A stretch of DNA of 64,000 nt. Source: Symbiodinium natans. Lineage: Eukaryota > Sar > Dinophyceae > Suessiales > Symbiodiniaceae. Positions 61,310 to 64,000 of the stretch are shown piece after piece. The stretch lies in contig CAJNDS010002786.1 in NCBI GenBank assembly GCA_905221605.1, forward strand, positions 1 through 64,000, given 5' to 3'. Position numbers and translations under genes: made by a program. The notes under the pieces are model-generated. The model saw only the letters and a program-made list of their open reading frames with translations. It did no database searches and was not told the origin of the DNA. Within the stretch, counting starts at the first letter, position 1, and each line of letters begins with the position of its first letter.

Positions 61310-63790
61310 TTAGCTTCCCCCAGGTCGGGATGCCCAAAGCCGGCACTCCGACCAAGTCGGCCGGCGCAAGCCCTCAGGCCATCCAAGAAGAGTGGCGGAG
61401 TGAGAGGAGTGAACCCTCATGAGCCCTTTTTTTGCTCAACTGACAGGCGCTTCCGCAAGCACACCTCGCAAGCTTTGATGAGCTTGCTGGGGGCTCGGGC
61501 AAGAAGAAGACTCAGATTGGAGATGCGCACTGACCAACACCGGCCTACCAGGCAGAGTTGCAGCGGAGCTTGCAGTCAGCACAGGAGGCCCGATTGATCC
61601 CGATTGTGTGAGTGTCTTGGCCAGCAACCTTTGTGCTGGCGCCATGAGCAAGGCTGCGAGTAGCTCTCACCAGATTGAGATGAGCCGCCTGCAGCCTCAG
61701 CAGTGCTTCAGCATATGAAAGCCAAGAGGCACATCGGACAGAGAGAGTCGCCAAAGCATCACGTTTAAGGTTTAGAGCAGCAGATGGCGGAACTGGACCA
61801 TGCGCTGGCCATGGAGCCGTCGCACGAGGTGGAGCTTTCCCCCTGTCCTGAGCATTAAAACAGAGTACAAAAGAAGGCTTTTCCCAGTGAACGCGAAGTG
61901 GCACCAGGCTGCCCAACAGGATCTGGACGAGGGCCAAAGACTGCCCAGTGCCTCAGAGGTCTGCCCAACGATCTCAAGATCCTCTCAAGAAACTGTGTCG
62001 GAGACGAAGTGCAGCTGCCAGAAATCTGCGGAGCGTGGACTGTTGAAGAGGCACCCAGGCTCAGGCGGGGGGCACTTGCGTGTCTGTTGATCTCTCTCCT
62101 ATGTCTGCCCTTGAATTTCACCAAAACTACTGAGAAATGATGTGCATGTTGGGGCCGAAGACAGCTCCGGTTTCTTTGCTCGTCCGCTGAACCTGTGCTC
62201 CATTCTTGCCAAGGCTCTCACAGCTTCAGACCGAGCTGCTGCTGGCACAGGCCCAATGTGCCCCTGACATGCTACATGCAGGGTGCGCGTGCTTCATGCT
62301 TATGTCACCTCGCCAGGCGGAGGGAGAGCTTCTGGGTGTGGGGCCCAAGTTGTGCGAGGCCGAAAGAGACGTCCTGCGTCAACTGCGTACAGATGAAATT
62401 TGCGATCACTTGCTCCTAATCGAGGTGCAGAAGCGGCAGCAGAGGCCTCGCCACGCTGTCTTGGGACTATGGGAGGGACATAGCGCGACGGCAGCGCCGC
62501 GCGCCAGAGCTTGTGCTGATGTAGGCGTTTGGAAGGAGCTATCCTGCACGGTATGTTAGCCTTGGGGCAGCTTCCCAGAAGACGGACGTACTCATATCAC
62601 GTCCGTTGTCCTCTACTCTTTCCTTCGCGCCCGATAGAGCACCCAGCCAACCGGTCCATTGAAACAAGCCCCGATCTCTCTAGGAGGATCTTGAGCCATC
62701 AACGCTGCGCGCGGAGGCGGGTCGGTGCCATCCCAGTTTGGCTCATCAGGTAACCTTGGAGCTCGGGTAAGCGCACTACCCTTCTGCTTAGGCTCCAAGG
62801 CTGGTGTAGCCCCAGGTGCATGACACTCGGACCGTTCCTATTCCGATGAGGAGAATTACCTCAGACGTGTGTTTTGATATGTGTGATCCAGTAGTAGGGT
62901 GCTCAGGGCCCTTCAGATGTTTGCGGGAAGTGGGGGGCTGCAAAAGTGTTCAGCCAGGTGGCCAGCTTGGTGACGGACTTAGCACATGGGGGGGAGGGGG
63001 GATTTAGGTTAGGCAGATGGCAGAATGAAGGCCGAATCCAGTGGACGAAGGCCAACAGAAGGGAAGGAAGTCTTGTTGCCGTTGAAGAACCCCCAAAATC
63101 ATGCGACCTACCAATTTCCCAGGTGTTTTTGAATGTTTCCGCACAGAAGCTGAAGAGGAAAGCAACCTCCAAGCTACTAGAAGCCTCATCAACGTCTTCA
63201 AAGGATGGCCTTGCGCACGCCGCAGCAAGCATCTGTCGGAGCTTGAAAAGCAACCAGCAAGGCCCAGGGCCATTGAGTTACTCAACGCCCGAAACCCTCC
63301 CGCTTGAGGCTGCTACGCTTTCCGAGCGCCGAGCTGACATTCGAAGCCTAGAGGCTCGAAAAGCGCAGGCGCTGGACACAGTCGGAGTAGTGATTTTGTG
63401 TTGAGCGTGTGCCTCCGTAATCCCAGCTAGTCGACCATTTGACCATGCTTGAGCTCTCAGAGCACAAGCTGCAGTGAGCTTTCTGTTTCAGTCGACCGTC
63501 TGTGCAGGCTGCACCATGTGGGGATTTCCAAAATTAGGGGTACCCTTCTTGGGTTCCTTATTACAAGGGAATCCTGCTATTTGGGATCTATATTTATAAG
63601 CCCCAAACCCCAAACCCCAAACCCCAAACCCCAAACCCCAAACCCTAAACCCTAAACCCTACAAGCCCCTTAAAAGAGCACCCCCCAAAAAGGGCACCCC
63701 TATCTTTCGTAAGCCCCCCCCCATGGTTGCAGGCCCAGAAGGAGGCGAGGCTTGCGAGTGAGCGCGTGGCCACCTTCGAAGCGGGAGCCT
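61310..63790 (+). CDS. Putative coiled-coil protein, multi-exon, runs toward window end
   Basis: Downstream of beta-amylase and in the same direction, several exon-like segments are bounded by AG|G-type acceptors and encode heptad-like, Glu/Gln/Leu-rich helices. They are MPKAGTPTKSAGASPQAIQE (61320 on), AELQRSLQSAQEARL (61553 on), QQMAELDHALAMEPSHEVEL (61780 on), LSQLQTELLLAQ (62214 on), AEGELLGV, CEAERDVLRQLRTDEICD and HLLLIEV (62318 on), VFLNVSAQKLKRKATSKLLE (63122 on), MLELSEHKLQ (63445 on) and AQKEARLASERVATFEA (63733 on). Joining the last two would give one continuous helix. Several joints are unresolved and the 3' part lies beyond the visible segments. A minus-strand frame at 61545-61937 is a weaker competing reading. 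The function is unknown; such helices suggest a structural or scaffolding role. Confidence 0.42.
63515..63726. mobile_element. MITE family A, copy 6, with telomere-like insert
   Basis: Left CCATGTGGGGATTTCC, then AAAATTAGGGGTACCCTT. Right, reverse complemented, CCATGGGGGGGGCTTACGAA, then AGATAGGGGTGCCCTTTTTG. This is the longest terminal repeat match of the family. A telomere-like tract (63600-63661) sits in the middle. GCAGGC flanks both sides (63504-63509, 63729-63734), so cutting 63508-63732 gives a GC-AG intron immediately before the exon AQKEARL. Confidence 0.75.
63600..63661. repeat. Telomere-like tract (CCCCAAA/CCCTAAA) inside a MITE
   Basis: Six CCCCAAA units followed by three CCCTAAA units, within MITE family A copy 6. 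Confidence 0.9.
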
Positions 63791-63822
63791 GATTTGGGGT
63801 TTCGTCGTTTGAATCGTGAGTC

Positions 63823-63893
63823 TTAGGGTTTAGGGTTTCGGGTTTAGGGTTCAGGGTTCAGGGTTTAGGTTCAGGGTTTAGGGGTTTAGGGTG
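63823..63893. repeat. Telomere-like tract (TTTAGGG, TTCAGGG)
   Basis: Mixed TTTAGGG, TTTCGGG and TTCAGGG units. Confidence 0.8.
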
Positions 63894-63937
63894 AAGGTCA
63901 GTCGGATGTTGATGAGGGAGTCCAACATGCTTGTTAG

Positions 63938-64000
63938 CCCTGAACCCTAAGGCCCTAAGCCGTAAAACCCTAAACCCTGGGCCCTAAGCCTAAGCCCCAA
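63938..64000. repeat. Degenerate telomere-like tract at window end
   Basis: CCCTGAA, CCCTAAG and CCCTAAA units in the orientation opposite to the preceding tract; it reaches the window end. Confidence 0.65.

Noticed and set aside
61545-61937. 130-codon minus-strand frame as a gene
   Set aside because: It has helix-like stretches, but it overlaps plus-strand segments with better AG|G borders that continue the downstream coiled-coil reading.

Overview
The window looks like nuclear DNA of a dinoflagellate, most likely a Symbiodiniaceae/Suessiales-type genome (inference; no rRNA, spliced-leader or species marker was found). Three lines of evidence agree. First, three genes can be rebuilt from protein-family homology, and their introns mostly begin with GC, sometimes GA, and only occasionally GT. 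They end in AG and the next exon starts with G, which is the known dinoflagellate pattern. Second, about 25 clusters of the telomere-type heptamer TTTAGGG/CCCTAAA lie inside the sequence, on both strands. Third, coding DNA is sparse, split into exons of about 20-400 bp, and embedded in tandem repeats, microsatellites and small inverted-repeat elements.

Layout. 1-13,900: no firmly identified gene. It holds copies of three small inverted-repeat (MITE-like) families, telomere-like tracts, two AT-rich minisatellites and two weak minus-strand exon clusters (about 2.5-3.2 kb and 10.3-12.9 kb). 14,367-16,395: a tandem array of an about 600-bp unit, each unit carrying a perfect 14-bp-arm hairpin. 17-21.8 kb: unassigned open frames and a 237-bp tandem duplication. 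21.8-24.0 kb: a minus-strand PPR (RNA-binding) gene. 24.7-29.5 kb: a (CCACAA)/(CCACTA) microsatellite and a recent duplication of about 2 kb. 30.7-33.5 kb: minisatellites and a frameshifted remnant of a LINE-type endonuclease. 34.6-35.6 kb: unidentified exon-like frames. 35.7-41.6 kb: an array of six units of about 920-1,000 bp whose first unit keeps a frame that the others share a stop and frameshift in. 42-47.9 kb: telomere-like tracts, MITEs and weak exon-like frames.

47.9-64 kb is the gene-rich part. At 47.95-50.69 kb lies a plus-strand gene for a circularly permuted ATP-grasp protein. Its first intron is flanked by an exact 12-bp direct repeat and looks like an inserted intron (introner). 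At 53.3-55.0 kb there are minus-strand exon-like frames. At 55.8-56.3 kb a small two-exon minus-strand gene of unknown function is divergent from a complete GH14 beta-amylase gene (56,649-61,136, about 18 exons, all catalytic motifs kept, signal-peptide-like start). A coiled-coil gene starts near 61.3 kb and runs off the window.

The most unusual theme is that intron content in this region consists of mobile or telomere-like DNA. Telomeric heptamer arrays fill parts of three beta-amylase introns. MITE family A sits in two more. A further family A copy, itself interrupted by a telomere-like tract, appears to make up a whole intron of the coiled-coil gene. The ATP-grasp intron has the insertion signature expected of an introner. 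All exon boundaries come from reading the sequence against remembered family consensus; no search or alignment was run.
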